Origin: Larix kaempferi
Taxonomy: Eukaryota > Streptophyta > Pinopsida > Pinales > Pinaceae
Assembly (NCBI GenBank): GCA_027924585.1
Contig: BSBM01000425.1
Span: forward strand, 124,001-188,000
Direction of reading: 5' to 3'
DNA length: 64,000 nt
The position numbers and the translations under genes were made by a program. The notes beneath the pieces were generated by a model. The model saw only the letters and a list, made by a program, of their open reading frames with translations. It was not told the DNA's origin and searched no databases. This document shows, one piece after another, positions 22,961 through 35,500 of the stretch (position 1 is the first letter of the stretch; every line of letters begins with the position of its first letter).

Positions 22961-23066
22961 GAAACTAGAACATCATCCTGATGCTCATCATCCAGCGCTT
23001 ACATCCACAACCATGTGAAGGATCCTCCTTCCAACATGCTTGGAATGGCTTCAGCAAATGTGTCCG

Positions 23067-26000
23067 TCACTTCTTCCTCGAAGTGTCCTCGATCTGAATA
23101 ACGCCAAGCCTCTCTCTGAAGTACTCGAACTTCACCCTGGCTAGTGGCTTCGTCAGCACATCTGCAATCTGCTCGTCCGTCGCAACATACAGGAGCTTCA
23201 CAGCTCTTCTCTGCACCATATCCCTGATATAGTGATATTTGATCTCTATGTGTTTCGACCTGTCATGAAACACTGGGTTCTCGGACAGCTTCACACAACT
23301 CTGGTTATCACAGAAGATACCAGTAGCCTCCAACGGGAGATCAAATAACTCAGACAGTAGCTTCCGTAGCCATACTGCCTCACAACTAGCTGAACAGGCT
23401 GCAACATACTCTGCCTCAGCTGTACTCAGTGCTACGCAGGACTGCTTCCTGCTAAACCAAGAGATCACACCTGATCCCATACTGAAGCAACACCCAGATG
23501 TGCTCTTCCTATCTGCAGCACTGCCAGCCCAATCTGAATCAACATAACCCTGTAGGTTAAACTTTTGATTTGCCTCATATCTGAGCCCATAATCCACTGT
23601 ACCCTTCAGGTACCTCAGAACATGCTTTACAGCAACTAGGTGAACACTCCTCGGATCCATCAGGAACTGGCTCAATGTGTTCACAGCAAAGCAAATATCT
23701 GGTCTCGTGTTCGTCAGGTACATCAAGGACCCAATAATCTGACGATACATAGAAACATCAACTGGCTCAGATGAAGCATCACAAAGAAGCTTCAGATTCG
23801 ATGCCATAGGTGTGGCCATGGCTTTGCAATCCATCATCCCAAATCTCTTCAGGATATCAACTGTGTACTTCCCTTGGCCAAGGAAGATCCCACCTGCATT
23901 CTGCCACACCTCCATACCTAGGAAATAGTGCATCATTCCCAAATCTTTCATATCGAATTCAGCTGCAAGCTTCCTCTTGGTATCTGCAATCATTCTGTTA
24001 TCTCCTGTCACAAATAGGTCATCCACATATAAAAGTAGAATCACAGGATTCCCTTCTTCAACCTTGTAGTAAAGGTTGGAATCCGCTTTACTCTTGGTAA
24101 AGCCCAAACTAGATAGGAAACTGTCCATCCTACCATACCAGGTTCTGGGAGCTTGCTTCAAGCCATACAAGGCTTTCTTCAATCTGCATACATAAGATTC
24201 CCTGTCATGTATTTCAAAGCCGAGTGGCTGTTCCACATATACTTCCTCTTCTACTACACCGTTCAGGAAAGCAGTCTTGACATCCATCTGGTGTATCTTC
24301 CATTTCATTGCTGCGGCCAAGGCAAGTACTGTTCTGATGGAAGTATATCTGGCTACAGGTGCAAAGGTTTCTTCATAGTCTATTCCTTCCTTCTGAGAGA
24401 AACCACGAGCTACGAATCTTGCTTTATATTTTTCCACACTGCCATCTGCAGCATGCTTGATTTTGTAGATCCACTTGGAAGTCACAACAGACTTCCCTTT
24501 AGGTCTTGGGACAATATCCCAAACATCATTCTTCATAATTGATTGATATTCCTCAACCATAGCATCCTTCCATTCTTTCTTTTCTGCTACCTCTTCATAA
24601 CTGGAAGGCTCTTTGTTCATGATGTCACAGAGTAAAGCAACATAACTGGTGTGTGATCTGGTTCTCTTCTTTGCTCTGTGTTCTTCTTCTGGAATGCCAA
24701 ATCTTTCTGCATCATGAATGAGCTCTCTAGCCCATACAGGTTTCCTCTTGTGAGAGTTATCCTCACGAGGTGGATCTACAGGTTCTTGTGGATCTTCAAA
24801 CTCACGAGCAGTTTCTGGAACTGCATCAGTCATGGTAGTGTCTTGAAATCTTGTTTCCTTAGGTTCTTCATAATCTTCAATAGGTGCCTTTCTTGATTTG
24901 ATGAATGCTGAATTTTCATCAAATGTTACATCCCTGCTGACATCAATCTTCTTGAACCCTGGAAAATATATTCTGTAAGCCTTCGAGCTTTCACTATAAC
25001 CCACAAAGATGCCCTTCTTTCCTGAAGGATCTAGTTTAGTCCTCTTCTCCTTTGGGACATGAGTGTATACTGGACAACCAAATATTCTGAGATGGCTGAC
25101 TTCAGGTTTCTTACCAGAGAAGACTTCTTCTGGTGTCTTGTTGTCCAATATCTTGTGGGGTGTTCTATTCTGCACATATACAGCTGTTCTAGCTGCTTCT
25201 GCCCAAAGATGCATAGGAAGATCCTAGTCATGCAACATTGCCCTTGCTGCTTCCATGATAGTTCTGTTCTTCCTTTCTGCAACTCCATTCTGTTGAGGAT
25301 TATATGGAGCAGTCAACTCCCTCTTAATCCCTGAATCACTACAAAGCTTCTTGAAGTCATTTGAGGTGAATTCTCCACCATTGTCAGATCTGAATGTTTT
25401 GATTTTCTTGTCAGTTTGGTTTTCCATCAAGTTTTTGAATTCCTTGAATTTATCAAACACCTCATCTTTGCCCTTCAAGAAGTATACCCAAGTCTTCCTG
25501 GAGAAGTCATCAATAAATGATACATAGTAAACATACCCACTTAGGGAACTGGATGACATGGGGCCACATACATCTGAGTGGATGATTTCCAGGATGTCTT
25601 TTGCCTTGCTTTCACTGCTTGGGAAAGCCTTCTTAGTGTTCTTACCTTTTGCACATCCTTTGCAAACCCCTTCATGTTTGGTCTTGATTTCAGGAAGACC
25701 TTCTACAGCCTTGCTTACAATTGGAAGTGCTCTATAGTGCATGTGAGCAAGTCTCCTATGCCAAAGTTCACTTGGCTCCATGGATTCATGTACCATGGCA
25801 TGTTCAGGTTGACCCTTTAATTTATACAAGCCTCCCTCTTGCTCTCCAATCACTACTGCATCATCTATAGTCTTTCCCTTTGGCCACATTAGTACTTGGC
25901 CATCAACAAATGCAACCCTCATACCTTTTGCATCTAGAGCAGAGATGGAGAGTAAGTTCTTCTTGAGCCCAGGTACATAGAGAACTTCCTTCATCTTCAG

Positions 26001-27101
26001 AGATTTTCCAGAATCTAAGTTGTAAGAGGCTTCACCACTTCCTTTGATTGGATATTGATAATCATCCCCAAGTTTCACCTTATGGGGTGATTCATGTTCA
26101 GAAAGGTTCACAAATGATTCCTTGAACCCAGTCATGTGTTTGGAATCCCCACTATCAATCAACCAATCATTACATCCATGGGAGATGGTACCTGTAAGAG
26201 CGGAAATTAGAACATATTCTTCTTCACTTGATGAGTCATCATCACTACTACTTTCTGCCCTAGCCTTCTTCTTTGGAGGTTCATCATCTTCGGCAGCATG
26301 GGCATGAAACCTTCTTTTGCTACCTTTCTTCTTCTTACTGGAGTTGTTCTTATTATCCCTTTTGTTCTTGGGACAATCTGAAGCAAAGTGACCCTTCTCA
26401 TTGCATGTGAAGCATCTTAGGTCCTTCTTATTCTTTTGATGGAATCTTTTGGGGTGAGGGTGATCCTTCTTGGTTTTGCTTCTTTTGGTGTGAGCTGCAA
26501 GAGCTTGATCTTCACCTCCCATCTTTTCCTCACGAGCTATAAGCCTAGCTTCTTCTTGAGAACATTCTTCCCGAAGTCTACTGAAGGAGATCAACTTCTT
26601 CCTTCCACAAATTCCTTGAATAAAGGAATCCCATGACCTGGGTAGGCCATTTAGAGTGGTCATCACCACTTCACCATTCTCCACCATTTCATCTACTGCT
26701 TCTAATTGTTCCTTGATCTGAGAGACTCTTGAAAAGTAGGATTGAATGGTTTCCCCATTCTGAAACTTTACTGCTTTCAATTGGTTCCGCAGGGTCATCT
26801 TCCGATTTATGTTCTTTCCTTCAAATAGCTTGGTCAAAGATTCAAACATCTCTTTGGGTGTCTTGAGAGAAGACACATGGGGTATGAGATGGTCTTTCAT
26901 AGAATCAGCAATGATTCTCTTTGCCTTGACCAAGTTCTTCTTGTGCAATACCTTGGCCTCTTCATCCTCTGGGATAGGGATGTCTTCTTTCACATATGAG
27001 TCCAACTCATTCTCTTCCAGGATTAGCCCAATCCTATACTTCCAGGCTCGGAAGTTATCAGCCCCTTCAAGCTTATCCTCAAGCTTGGTGTGAAGAGACA
27101 T
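23067..27101 (-). CDS. C gag-pol polyprotein, Ty1/copia, one amber codon
   Basis: One continuous frame of 1,345 codons runs from ATG 27101 to the stop at 23067, interrupted once by TAG (minus strand, 25226-25224) in the integrase C-terminal part. I chose 27101 ([11 protein letters not shown]) over an in-frame ATG 16 codons upstream because element D has the same start. Order: a gag domain of UBN2 type (residues 1-200), a zinc knuckle [14 protein letters not shown] (about 230), a Lys/Ser/Glu-rich linker, protease with [10 protein letters not shown] (about 314), integrase with an HHCC finger (LWHRRLAH...CKGC) and the D,D,E triad (HSDVCGP, RSDNGGE, VAERKNR), RT with YVDD (about 24018), and RNase H ending in ADVLTKPL. 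The protease reads DSGD where copia elements normally have DSGA. Its product makes capsids, cDNA and integrates it. Apart from the amber and DSGD it looks intact. Confidence 0.95.
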
Positions 27102-27663
27102 CTTTAAGAGTACTTCAAATGGAAATAGAAAAGATTTAGAACTTACCACTTGAAGTGCTGAAAACTGGATCTGGTCCCGGATTAGGGTTTGTCAGAGAAA
27201 CCCTAAAAATTCAAAATGTGAATTTCAAAATTCTGAAAGGATAGAAAGATGCGCCTTGGAGAGCTGATCAGCCTAGTACATTTAGAATTTGAGATCAGCA
27301 AAATCTTGTCCTTCAAAATTGCCTTTTTGTCCTCCCGGGTTCACTGGGGAGAGCCGTGAATTAGGGTTTGAGTTTCCCAGAGATCTACCCAGCCAAAAAT
27401 CTCGATCCAAAGCTCAAACCTTCGATTTTTGCAAGGAGCTTCCAGCTGTACCTTCAGTTTCCAGAAATTCCTATTTTTGTGGAAACCCTAATTTTTAGGG
27501 CCAAAACTGAAAATGCTCGGAACTGAAATCTGATTGGACAGAAAGATGCGCCTTGATGAGTAGATCCAATCTACTATACTGAATTTCAAAAATATGTGGA
27601 GAGAAACCCAATAAACAAGCAATACAAGCTTCCGTCACTGCAAAATGTCTTCTTCTCAGTTAA
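27102..27663 (-). other. C untranslated leader
   Basis: About 560 bases lie between the primer site and the gag ATG. The leader contains AAACCCTAA-type words and a GAAAGATGCGCCTTG motif that occurs twice (about 27240 and 27541). An in-frame ATG at 27149 would add 16 residues. The same leader, with an extra tandem copy of one part, is found in D. Confidence 0.6.
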
Positions 27664-27675
27664 GCTCTGATACCA
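27664..27675 (-). promoter_or_regulatory. C primer binding site (initiator tRNA-Met)
   Basis: TGGTATCAGAGC on the minus strand directly follows the 5' LTR. This is the exact standard plant copia site, complementary to the 3' end of initiator tRNA-Met. Confidence 0.95.
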
Positions 27676-28288
27676 TGTTAAATTTTCAGTATTAAATCAC
27701 AATACTATAGGATCTTTGCTGAGAGACTAACATCTACAGTATATCAATGCATGACAATCATAATATGACAAGCATCACAAGCATCATAAGAATCAAAAGC
27801 ATAGAGACAAGAGACACAGAGTTTCCGTGGGTAAAACCCTAAGGTGAAAAACCCCACAACTTCCTCAGAGATAGAGAGAGCAATGGCTCAACCAAAATAC
27901 AACCAAATAATACAGAGATAGTCTCCTAGCAGATGATCCTCCTCCTCCTCACTAGTGCGCCACTTTCCAGAGAGAGAGATAGATACTTTTCCGAGTGAGT
28001 AAAATAGAGATCTCCTATCTCTATTTATACTCACCTTTTTGCCCAGTGACCTACTGGGGCCGACTTGTCTACTTGAGTACATCCACATTATATTATATAT
28101 TAATTAGGGCCGACCCCATAAGGTGGTCTAATAACCCATCGGCAAGTACACACACTTGCGACACTTGTCAATCCACATGACGACACTTCCTTATAGAGGA
28201 ATAATACATCTCTTATAAGGGTACAATAAATATAAATATAATATAATATACAGATGAAATACATTCCGAAGTTACATATACATCAACA
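27676..28288 (-). repeat. C 5' LTR
   Basis: The 613-bp LTR starts TGTTAAATTTTCAG and ends ATACATCAACA. It differs from the 3' LTR by GAGACTAAC/GAGAATAAC, GTGGGTAAA/GTGGGGAAA and an extra 5 bases in an AT-rich run near 28240. A minus-strand TATA box (GTATAAATAG) is at about 28020-28029. Confidence 0.97.
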
Positions 28289-28293
28289 GAGCT

Positions 28294-29460
28294 TAGATTC
28301 TTCTAATGCAAAATGTGATTTCTTAGGATTAAAGAAAATACCGTATTTTATACATTTCTTAAAAACTTGTTCCAAATGCTTAGGTGCTCTTCATCAGATT
28401 TTGAGTACACTGTTATGTCATCCATGTATACAACCATGAACTTATCTTTTTCTGCAGTGAATGCTATGTCCATTTCCTGCTAGAATGTAGCTCCTGCATT
28501 CATCAGCCCAAAGAACATTTTAGCATACATTAAAGTACCCCAAGGGGTGGTGAAAGCGGTCTTCACTTGATCTTCAGGATAGACCTTGATTTGACTGTAC
28601 CTGGAGAAACTATCCATAGTAGATATCCTTTCTTCCCCTACTACCTTTTGTAAGATATGCTCCATTTTGGGTAGGGGGTAATTATCCTTTAGTGAAGCTC
28701 CATTCAGGTTCTTGAAATCTATACAGATTCTAATTTTTCCATTCTTCTTCCTTACGGGAACCAAGTTTTCTATCCATTGAGAGAATCTCAAGGTGACAAT
28801 GATTTTTGCATTAAATAATCTTCTATTCTCTTTTTCTATCACAGGTACTAGCTTAGGGTTTATCCTCCTCAACTTTTGCTTAAAGGGTTTCTCTCCTGGT
28901 CTGATTGGAATAGAATGTTGTATTATTCAGGTATCATATTCCTTCAGTTCTTCATAACTCCATGCAAATGCAGTGGAATATTTCTTCATCAACTCTACAT
29001 ACTGCTCCTTCTTTTCAGCAGGTAATTTCTTAGACAAGTTTACCATCCAAGGCTCTTCTTTAGTGCCCAAGTTTTGGTCTTCTCCTGCCTCTTTGGGTAG
29101 TTCAAACTTTGGGTTTTTTGCCACATCATTATGGTCAAACAACCTCTCCAAGGGTGTCAATCCTTTGGGGATATAATTAGTTTTCAATTGAACAATACAT
29201 TTTCCACCCAACATGTTTTTCCATTGTTTACCTTCTCTATCTTCTCCCTCTGATCGCCCTTGGTCTATCAGTCCTTCTATGTTCCCATTTTCAGTATCAA
29301 TCTAAACATTAGAAAACTCATCAGACAATTCCAAAAATCATTTAATTTGTAAATCATCTTCAAATACTTGCCAGTATTTAGCATTGTCTGGGATAGAGGG
29401 CCTATTCAGCACTTCTACGTTGTATTTTTCTTGAGAAAAAAAAGGAGTTTTAAAACCATT
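28294..29460 (-). pseudogene. A reverse transcriptase, N-terminal and palm part (decayed)
   Basis: On the minus strand this encodes the Ty3/gypsy RT: a lead-in with SIPIRPGEKPFKQKLRRI, then LVPVRKKNGKIRICIDFKNL, LPKMEHILQKV, the MFFGLMNAGATF turn, and the catalytic YMDD in VVYMDDITVYS (about 28408-28434). It ends at LEES, where C inserted. A TAG follows GATF in place of a Gln codon. The open pieces are 28872-28480 and 29214-28927. This block is in a different frame from gag, protease and the upstream RNase H, so at least one frameshift lies near 29250-29460. The rest of RT is at 20557-20663 and below 13859. Confidence 0.9.
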
Positions 29461-29464
29461 GACA

Positions 29465-29880
29465 GTGGTGGCCAAAGAATCCGCCACCTAATTTTCAAAT
29501 CTTGGGATCACCCAAATCTTGGGATCACCCAAATCTTGTGTTCCGTGAAACAGTTCCCAAACATATCCCAAACTTCATTCCTATAGGCCCTCATCCTGGG
29601 GTGTTTTTCCTGATAGTTGTCATTTACTTGATTGACCACAAATTGTGAATCTCCAAAAATGTGTATCCTTTTTGCCCCTAAGTCTTTAAAAGCTCTTAGT
29701 CCCAAGAGTAAAGCTTCATACTCAGCCACATTATTAGTACACTCAAAAGTTAGCTTGTATGACAAAGCTTTGGACTCTTGATTGGGAGGTATAATCCAGA
29801 CTCCGACACCAGCACCATTCTTGCTAAGTGATCCATCAAAGTACATCTTCCATAGTCCTTCTTCATTTTTATGCCTCTCT
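29465..29880 (-). pseudogene. A second RNase H, archaeal type, between protease and RT
   Basis: The minus-strand frame from about 29870 has all four acidic positions of a type I RNase H: Asp in MYFDGSLSKNGAGVG, Glu in NNVAEYEALLLGL, Asp in IFGDSQFVVNQV, and Asp in VADSLA (about 29472-29489, after an in-frame stop). The YFDGS...GAG and ADSLA patterns are those of archaeal/plant-type RNase H, which Tat-group gypsy elements are known to have acquired. It lies between protease and RT, in frame with gag and protease, whereas the RT-linked RNase H follows RT and has lost Asp residues. It would degrade RNA in the RNA/DNA hybrid during reverse transcription. The longest open piece is 29846-29508. Confidence 0.88.
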
Positions 29881-29924
29881 GATGCCTCATGCCTTGCTGC
29901 AAACTCCTTGTCTTCCTCGACTTA

Positions 29925-30405
29925 GTGGAAAAATGGGGGTGCAAGATCAGTATGTGGACCATCATTGAAAAGGATAGAGGAATCTATGTCTGTGTCTACA
30001 ACAAATATGGGGTGATTTTCAGGTTTGTCATCACTGCTGACCACGTAAGCCATCCTTTTCTCTCTGTACAGCTTCCTATTGCTTCCAAAAAGTGGTATAG
30101 TGGTGTAAGATAAGTCCATCTGCATGGTCCCTTTCAACGTTTTTACCCAGGATCTTGATAACAGCATCCCAAACTTAGCAGACAAATCAGCCACTACTAT
30201 GTCCATCATGACACTCTTCGTTGGGATCTAGTCAAGGGTTACTACCACATCTTTAATTAGACCCAAACATGGTACCTTTCTGGAATCAAACGAATATATG
30301 TCTTTGTAGGGTCTGGTGACTTCTAACCCCAACTGGTCCACCACTGACTTTGGCATCAAGTTGTGTGAAGCCCCAGAATCTATTATGGCATTGTGTAATA
30401 ACTAA
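29925..30405 (-). pseudogene. A retropepsin (protease), decayed
   Basis: The minus strand has AIIDSGASHNLMP with the DSGA active site at 30369-30380, followed by DQLGLEVTRPY and a downstream GMLLSRSW segment (about 30150), the usual ILGRxW-like end of a plant gypsy protease. It stays in frame with gag. A stop lies at about 30230. The remainder (30209-29922) is a spacer leading to the archaeal-type RNase H. Confidence 0.85.
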
Positions 30406-32270
30406 TGATGGATATTCAAACTCAAATAAAAAGGAGGGACTTCTTCATCATCTGGCTCTTCGAGCTTGGAACCAAATATTATAGTGGGGGCATCATCTGT
30501 CACTTCCAACATGTCCTGCATACTTTCTGCCTGGCCCATTACCATGCTATTGATCACTTTCCTATACTCATCATTTCTTAACAGCTCATTTAGGGGGATA
30601 GAGATCTTTACCTTAGATAGTTTAGCCTTCAAGCTAAATGTCGAAGCTGGCTTCCCTACTTTAGTGACTCCTGGTTGCATGCCTTCTTTAGAGTGTTGTC
30701 CCTTATCTTCTGAGGTTTTCTGTGTAGCAACCTCTGGCTGTTTTTATTTTAATTTCTCCATATTCTGCTGAGTCTTGGAAGACTGGACATGGGAGGCCTT
30801 CCCTTCACTAATCGGTATCTCCCTGCTCCTTAACTTCATCTTCCTTTGAATATCATCCACAACATTCATGTAACCCATTTGGTACTACTCAGAATCAAAT
30901 TCAACAACCTTACCAGCATTCCCCATGTTGAAAAAGTCATGCTCCCTTTGGGTTAATTGTATTTCATTGTCCAGAGTGTCAAAGAGATGGATTTGGTCTC
31001 CAACGGGCTCTTCAAATCCTTCCTCATCCACCAAATTCTTAGGGAAAGGAGGCCTCATCTGGTGGTCTTCCTGATTTCTTGGATTTCTTGGAGGGGGCAG
31101 CCTTCTAAAGTTAGTATTTCTTATCTGATTTTCAGGTTGTTCCCTAGCAGGAGGTTTATTTTCCATGGCTAACCTATCCATTAGCTTTTCCATGGTTTTC
31201 AACATAGTATCGAACTTGGAATCACTAAAGGAGGAGAAGGAAGGGGTTTGGTTTTCTTGATTCTTTTTATCTGCTTCTATTTTCCCCTTCATATTCCCTA
31301 AAGCCATCATGTTGGCTTCCACCTCTACTGCATCTTTCAGCATAGCAGGCATGGTGGCAGATTTCCTCTCTCTTAATGTGCATGAGAAGTCTCCATCAAA
31401 ATCATTTGCGTAGTGGAGCTTTGCAGTGCCTACTGAGGGTTTTAGGTCATCTAGAATAGAATTATAAGCTTTCATAAACTTGGTAGAAAACTCATGAACT
31501 GATTCAAAACCTCCTTTCTTCAGGTGGTTACACTAGGAGAAGACTAGGGCAGGGCTCCCTATTGTTTCCCATCTCTCTAATAACAGGGTCTTAAAGGCTG
31601 TAAAATCATTTATAGAAGCATTCGACAACTATCTGAACCATTTCTTGGGTTCTCCAAACAGACTTTGAGCAAATAACCTCATCTTAGCATTATCATGGTC
31701 TACTTCCTCCAAATCAATGAAATCTTCAAATCTGTCTACATGCTGCTTGGTAGAAAAACCCCCTTCTCCATCATAAGAGACAATTCTCTAGGCATAGTTC
31801 TGAGGGAGGTCATGCAAAGCGGCTGGCAGGACCAATGGTGTGAATCTAGTAGCCATGGGTCTAGGTGGATTCTAAGCTCAGGGATGAATATTCAGGGCAA
31901 AATTACCTGCAAGAATTGTGGTATTGGGTTGAGGGATCTGAGAACCAACTATAGCTCTTTATGCTTTGATAATATTTTGTAACAGAAGCCAGACAAAATC
32001 TAACAAATAGGATTCAGGGGCATTCAGACCTTCTTCACCCGGACTTAGATAAAATTCAAATCTTGATCTTGCCAAAGGTTTCCTGATATCTATCTCTATG
32101 TCCAAGTCTTGTAAAATAGGTAACTCTTCTTTAGACCAAATTCTTTTAAGGTTGGAAGTATTAGCCTTATTCTTTCCAGTCTTATGTCTAAGTATTATTT
32201 CTGGATTTTCCACACTTAACAAAATTTTGGAAACATGATTACCTCTCGTATGGCTCCTTCTTGAGGCCAA
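30406..32270 (-). pseudogene. A gag, decayed
   Basis: One frame, with about six stops, runs from an ATG at 32270. It includes the retrotransposon gag core (FEDFIDLEEVDHDNAKMRLF, then GEPKKWFR, about 31620-31740, and ERWETIGSP). A Glu/Lys-rich part follows (31475-30885, 196 codons open) with a Pro/Asn/Arg-rich stretch. I see no CCHC knuckle. Athila/Tat gags commonly lack one. The family is assigned from the FEDF...KWF pattern and from its place between primer site and protease. The start is tentative. Confidence 0.75.
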
Positions 32271-32486
32271 GATGCCTGTCTTGAGTTCTCTTCAAAATTG
32301 AACTTGGCCCATCGATCTTCCCCAGTGGAGTCTTTCTTGAATGTGGATCTTTACGAGTGGAGTCATTGAGGAAAAATTACACAACCCTCTAGAAATTTGG
32401 AAATCTTTATTCGCCTGCAGGGATCTCTCTTTTCGTTGAATCTACAGAATTCTTTGTCATTTTTGCAAGGATAATAAAACAATCAC

Positions 32487-32505
32487 ATCCCCGGCAATGA
32501 TGCCA
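32487..32505 (-). promoter_or_regulatory. A primer binding site
   Basis: Three bases after the 5' LTR the minus strand reads TGGCATCATTGCCGGGGAT. This resembles the Athila-type plant gypsy site TGGCGCCGTTGCCGGGGA with a few changes. Confidence 0.75.
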
Positions 32506-32508
32506 ATT

Positions 32509-35500
32509 TGTTAACACCCAAAATGACCCCCTAGGATATGGGAGAGGGAAAAATGGGGTAACCACTAACCAATCTTTAGACTTAAGATACTCACCCAGCT
32601 TAGTTTGAGAGGGCTCTCTCTATAGATCTATGAAAGACTGGAATAATCAAAGTTGTCAACAATGAAAACATGAACCAACATTCATCATTCAAGATATTCA
32701 ATTGCAACAATACAGAAGATCAGATTTCTGTGGGAAACAAAATGGTTTAAAAATAGCTTGGCTGAAACACATGAATCTCTATTTGGGCAATGGAGTCACA
32801 TTTAAACAAACTCTAAAAATTCATTTACAAATGCTTCACAAATGCATTAACACAGGGTGAGATAGTAAACAACTCATAGTCAAAGTGATTTTAATTGGTG
32901 AAACAAAAGAGAAATAAACAATCCATTGACATAAGGCATACAATGATGAATCCTATATCAATTTTAGCAGAGAAGTAATGGTGGAATACTTGGAAAAAGA
33001 TAAGTAGAGCATAATTTCTATGAATTCTACTTAGCTATCACACTGCACCAAGTATGAAAGAATGTTACAGACTGGAATTGACAATGAGAGATACACAATT
33101 CACATAGAAAAAGAAAGAATAGACTACAAGACCAATTACACAAGAATCCCTGAAAACATTGGCTCATCTCTACAAATCTTTATTCAAAATATAGCTCAAA
33201 ATGTCTTACAGAACAATACACAAAAAATTCCCATAAAAGTTTTCAACCCTTTATCATTCTATTACATCGCATATATAGATACCAGGAGTCCTCTTCCTCG
33301 ACTCATCTAAACCAAAAATAGTTATATCGGAGTGACACCTCATTCAGGTTGTTTTGCCACTATCACAACAAAACAGAAAACAGGTAGAAGCTGGCCTAAC
33401 TGATTTCTTACAATCCATCGGTATTCTTACTAAGAAATATTTACTTCAAGTAAAAAGTAAAGATAGTAAAATAATAGTTCCAACTGGCTATTTATATAGC
33501 CGCCTCAAAGAATATTACAAATTATCAAAAATAAGAAAGTCTTGTAAGAAGTCTCTGATTTCAAGAAAACATCAACAACTATAAAAAGACAAGTATCACT
33601 GTGGAAGACGAAGATAGTATAGTGATCTGCTACACTTTTCTACATTATCCCATTGGTCTGTAGGTGGAAGGTCATAGGCCACCATTTCCTTTACCATCAC
33701 TCATATCTCGATATGCTCTGCGTAGGAAAATGGGGAAGCCTTTCGTCAATGGCGATCAACCTATTCAAGATTTCAAAGTCCTATTCGACTAACTCCATCA
33801 GAGCCTTTCCTATAAGCAGCTAGTTCAGATGTTTGATCTTTTCATTATCCATTCTTATCACCCACGGTAGGTTTTTATAAGCCTTAGGGGAGATTACCTC
33901 CTAGTCATCTTTCCAAAATGAAGGTAACCCCATTTCGACCAGCTTATCAAACAGTCCTTTGAACTCTGGCACTTGTCCCTTCATTTCTTTGACTTTGGAT
34001 TCCACACTCTCGATCTGTGCAAATTTCTCCAGGACCCTTCGTGCCAATGCAAGTGTTGCGATCTGGTTCCCAATATTCAGCTTAATATTTTCATCTCCAG
34101 ATAGATCATTCATGAAAGTGAGGGCACTTAGTGTCGTTTCTTTAGGCCTTTGGATTAGGGTCTCCTTTGCAACTTTACAACCTTTTAGAGCATCACTAAT
34201 GGTTTTCTCTTTGATCCTTATAAACTAAAGGTAGGGTCTAAAGTTCTCAGCTTCCTTAATGATCCTGTCCCATACCAAGTGTTGACATCCTTGCAAACCC
34301 GCCTACCCGGTAACTTGATGAGTGAGCTTTTTATTCATCTCAATCAATTCCTTGTGCTTCTTTTGGAGGACCTTCAAATCTTCTTCCTTTTTGCAACTCT
34401 CTTCTTCTAACCTATGAGCTTTTTCTTTCAGCTCCTTGATTTCCATGTCTTTCAGTCTAATGTGAGACATAGCCTACACCAGACTGTCGGTACCATTGCT
34501 TTCCCCAATTTGGTTTGAATTGGTAGGCCGCATGTCCAAATTGGACAAGTTAGTTTTCAAATCATCAAGCTGCTTTTCTAAGCTTATTCTCTCTTTTTTC
34601 CAGCTATCTTCCTTCTCTGCAAACTTCAACAATTCTGCTTTGCATTCACTTATTTCCTTAGACAAGTCTTCTTTTTGTGTTTCAAATTCTGTCTCTTCGG
34701 GACATTCGATTAACTGGATATTTGGGACCTTTTCCTTCTTCTGTAGTTTAAGAATCAACTTGTCTTTATCCACTAACATCTTGCTCATGCTTTTTCCTCC
34801 GTCGTCACTTATGACCAGGTCAAATTGTACCTTTTTGACCTGCTACTGAAGTGCTTGGTTTTCACTCTTCTCTAGCTTCAATTGGTTTTCCAGTTTTTTC
34901 ACAGTAACTAGCAAGTTATCACTTTTCAACGCTGCTCTCACAAAATCATCATACACAAGGTCAATAACCTATTTGTGAAACTGAATTTTATCTAGTACTT
35001 GTATCTTTTGCCAATTGATCCTTGTCTCAGTCACTCCATCCTTTGTCAATACAACTAAGTTGAAGATGTTATCATTTATACTTCTGCTAGTCATCAAGGA
35101 AGTATTATACAAACCTATGGAGATAGGCATTGAATCAAATAGCCTCTGGGACAAGGCTCGCTTGTTTTGATCATATTGCTCACAAAGGTCAGCCTTGGAC
35201 CAAAACGTATTACCGACATCTCCCTCTTGAACATCTTGAAACTTGTATTCTACAACCTGGATCTCAGGAGCTAAAGATTCCTCATCATCTACCCCTCCAC
35301 TATCCATTGGGATAGTCAATCCTTCTTTAGCTGCTACAACAATTAGCTCCTCTTTAGTTGGGGAAGCAATTGACTCGGCTTGAATAGCCATAACAACTAA
35401 CTCATCCTGTAATTCTAATTTAATATGCTTTTCCATATTACCTTCTTCAGTATCCATATCCATGACTTCTTCTAAGTCTCTTTTTCATCCCACCTCCATG

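Larger units (their letters stand above)
20664..28288 (-). mobile_element. Element C: young, nearly intact Ty1/copia retrotransposon
   Basis: LTRs lie at 20664-21271 (3') and 27676-28288 (5'), with TG...CA ends and the perfect TSD gagct (20659-20663 and 28289-28293). The LTRs differ by two substitutions and one 5-bp indel that I can see, so C is the youngest element here. The primer site at 27664-27675 is exact for initiator tRNA-Met, and a polypurine tract is at 21272-21280. One gag-pol frame covers 27101-23067 with a single amber. A 1.8-kb stretch between pol and the 3' LTR holds tandem arrays. It inserted into the RT gene of A. Confidence 0.97.

Noticed and set aside
23810-27093. Plus-strand frames of 60-129 codons across element C
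   Set aside because: They are antisense shadows of the intact minus-strand gag-pol frame.
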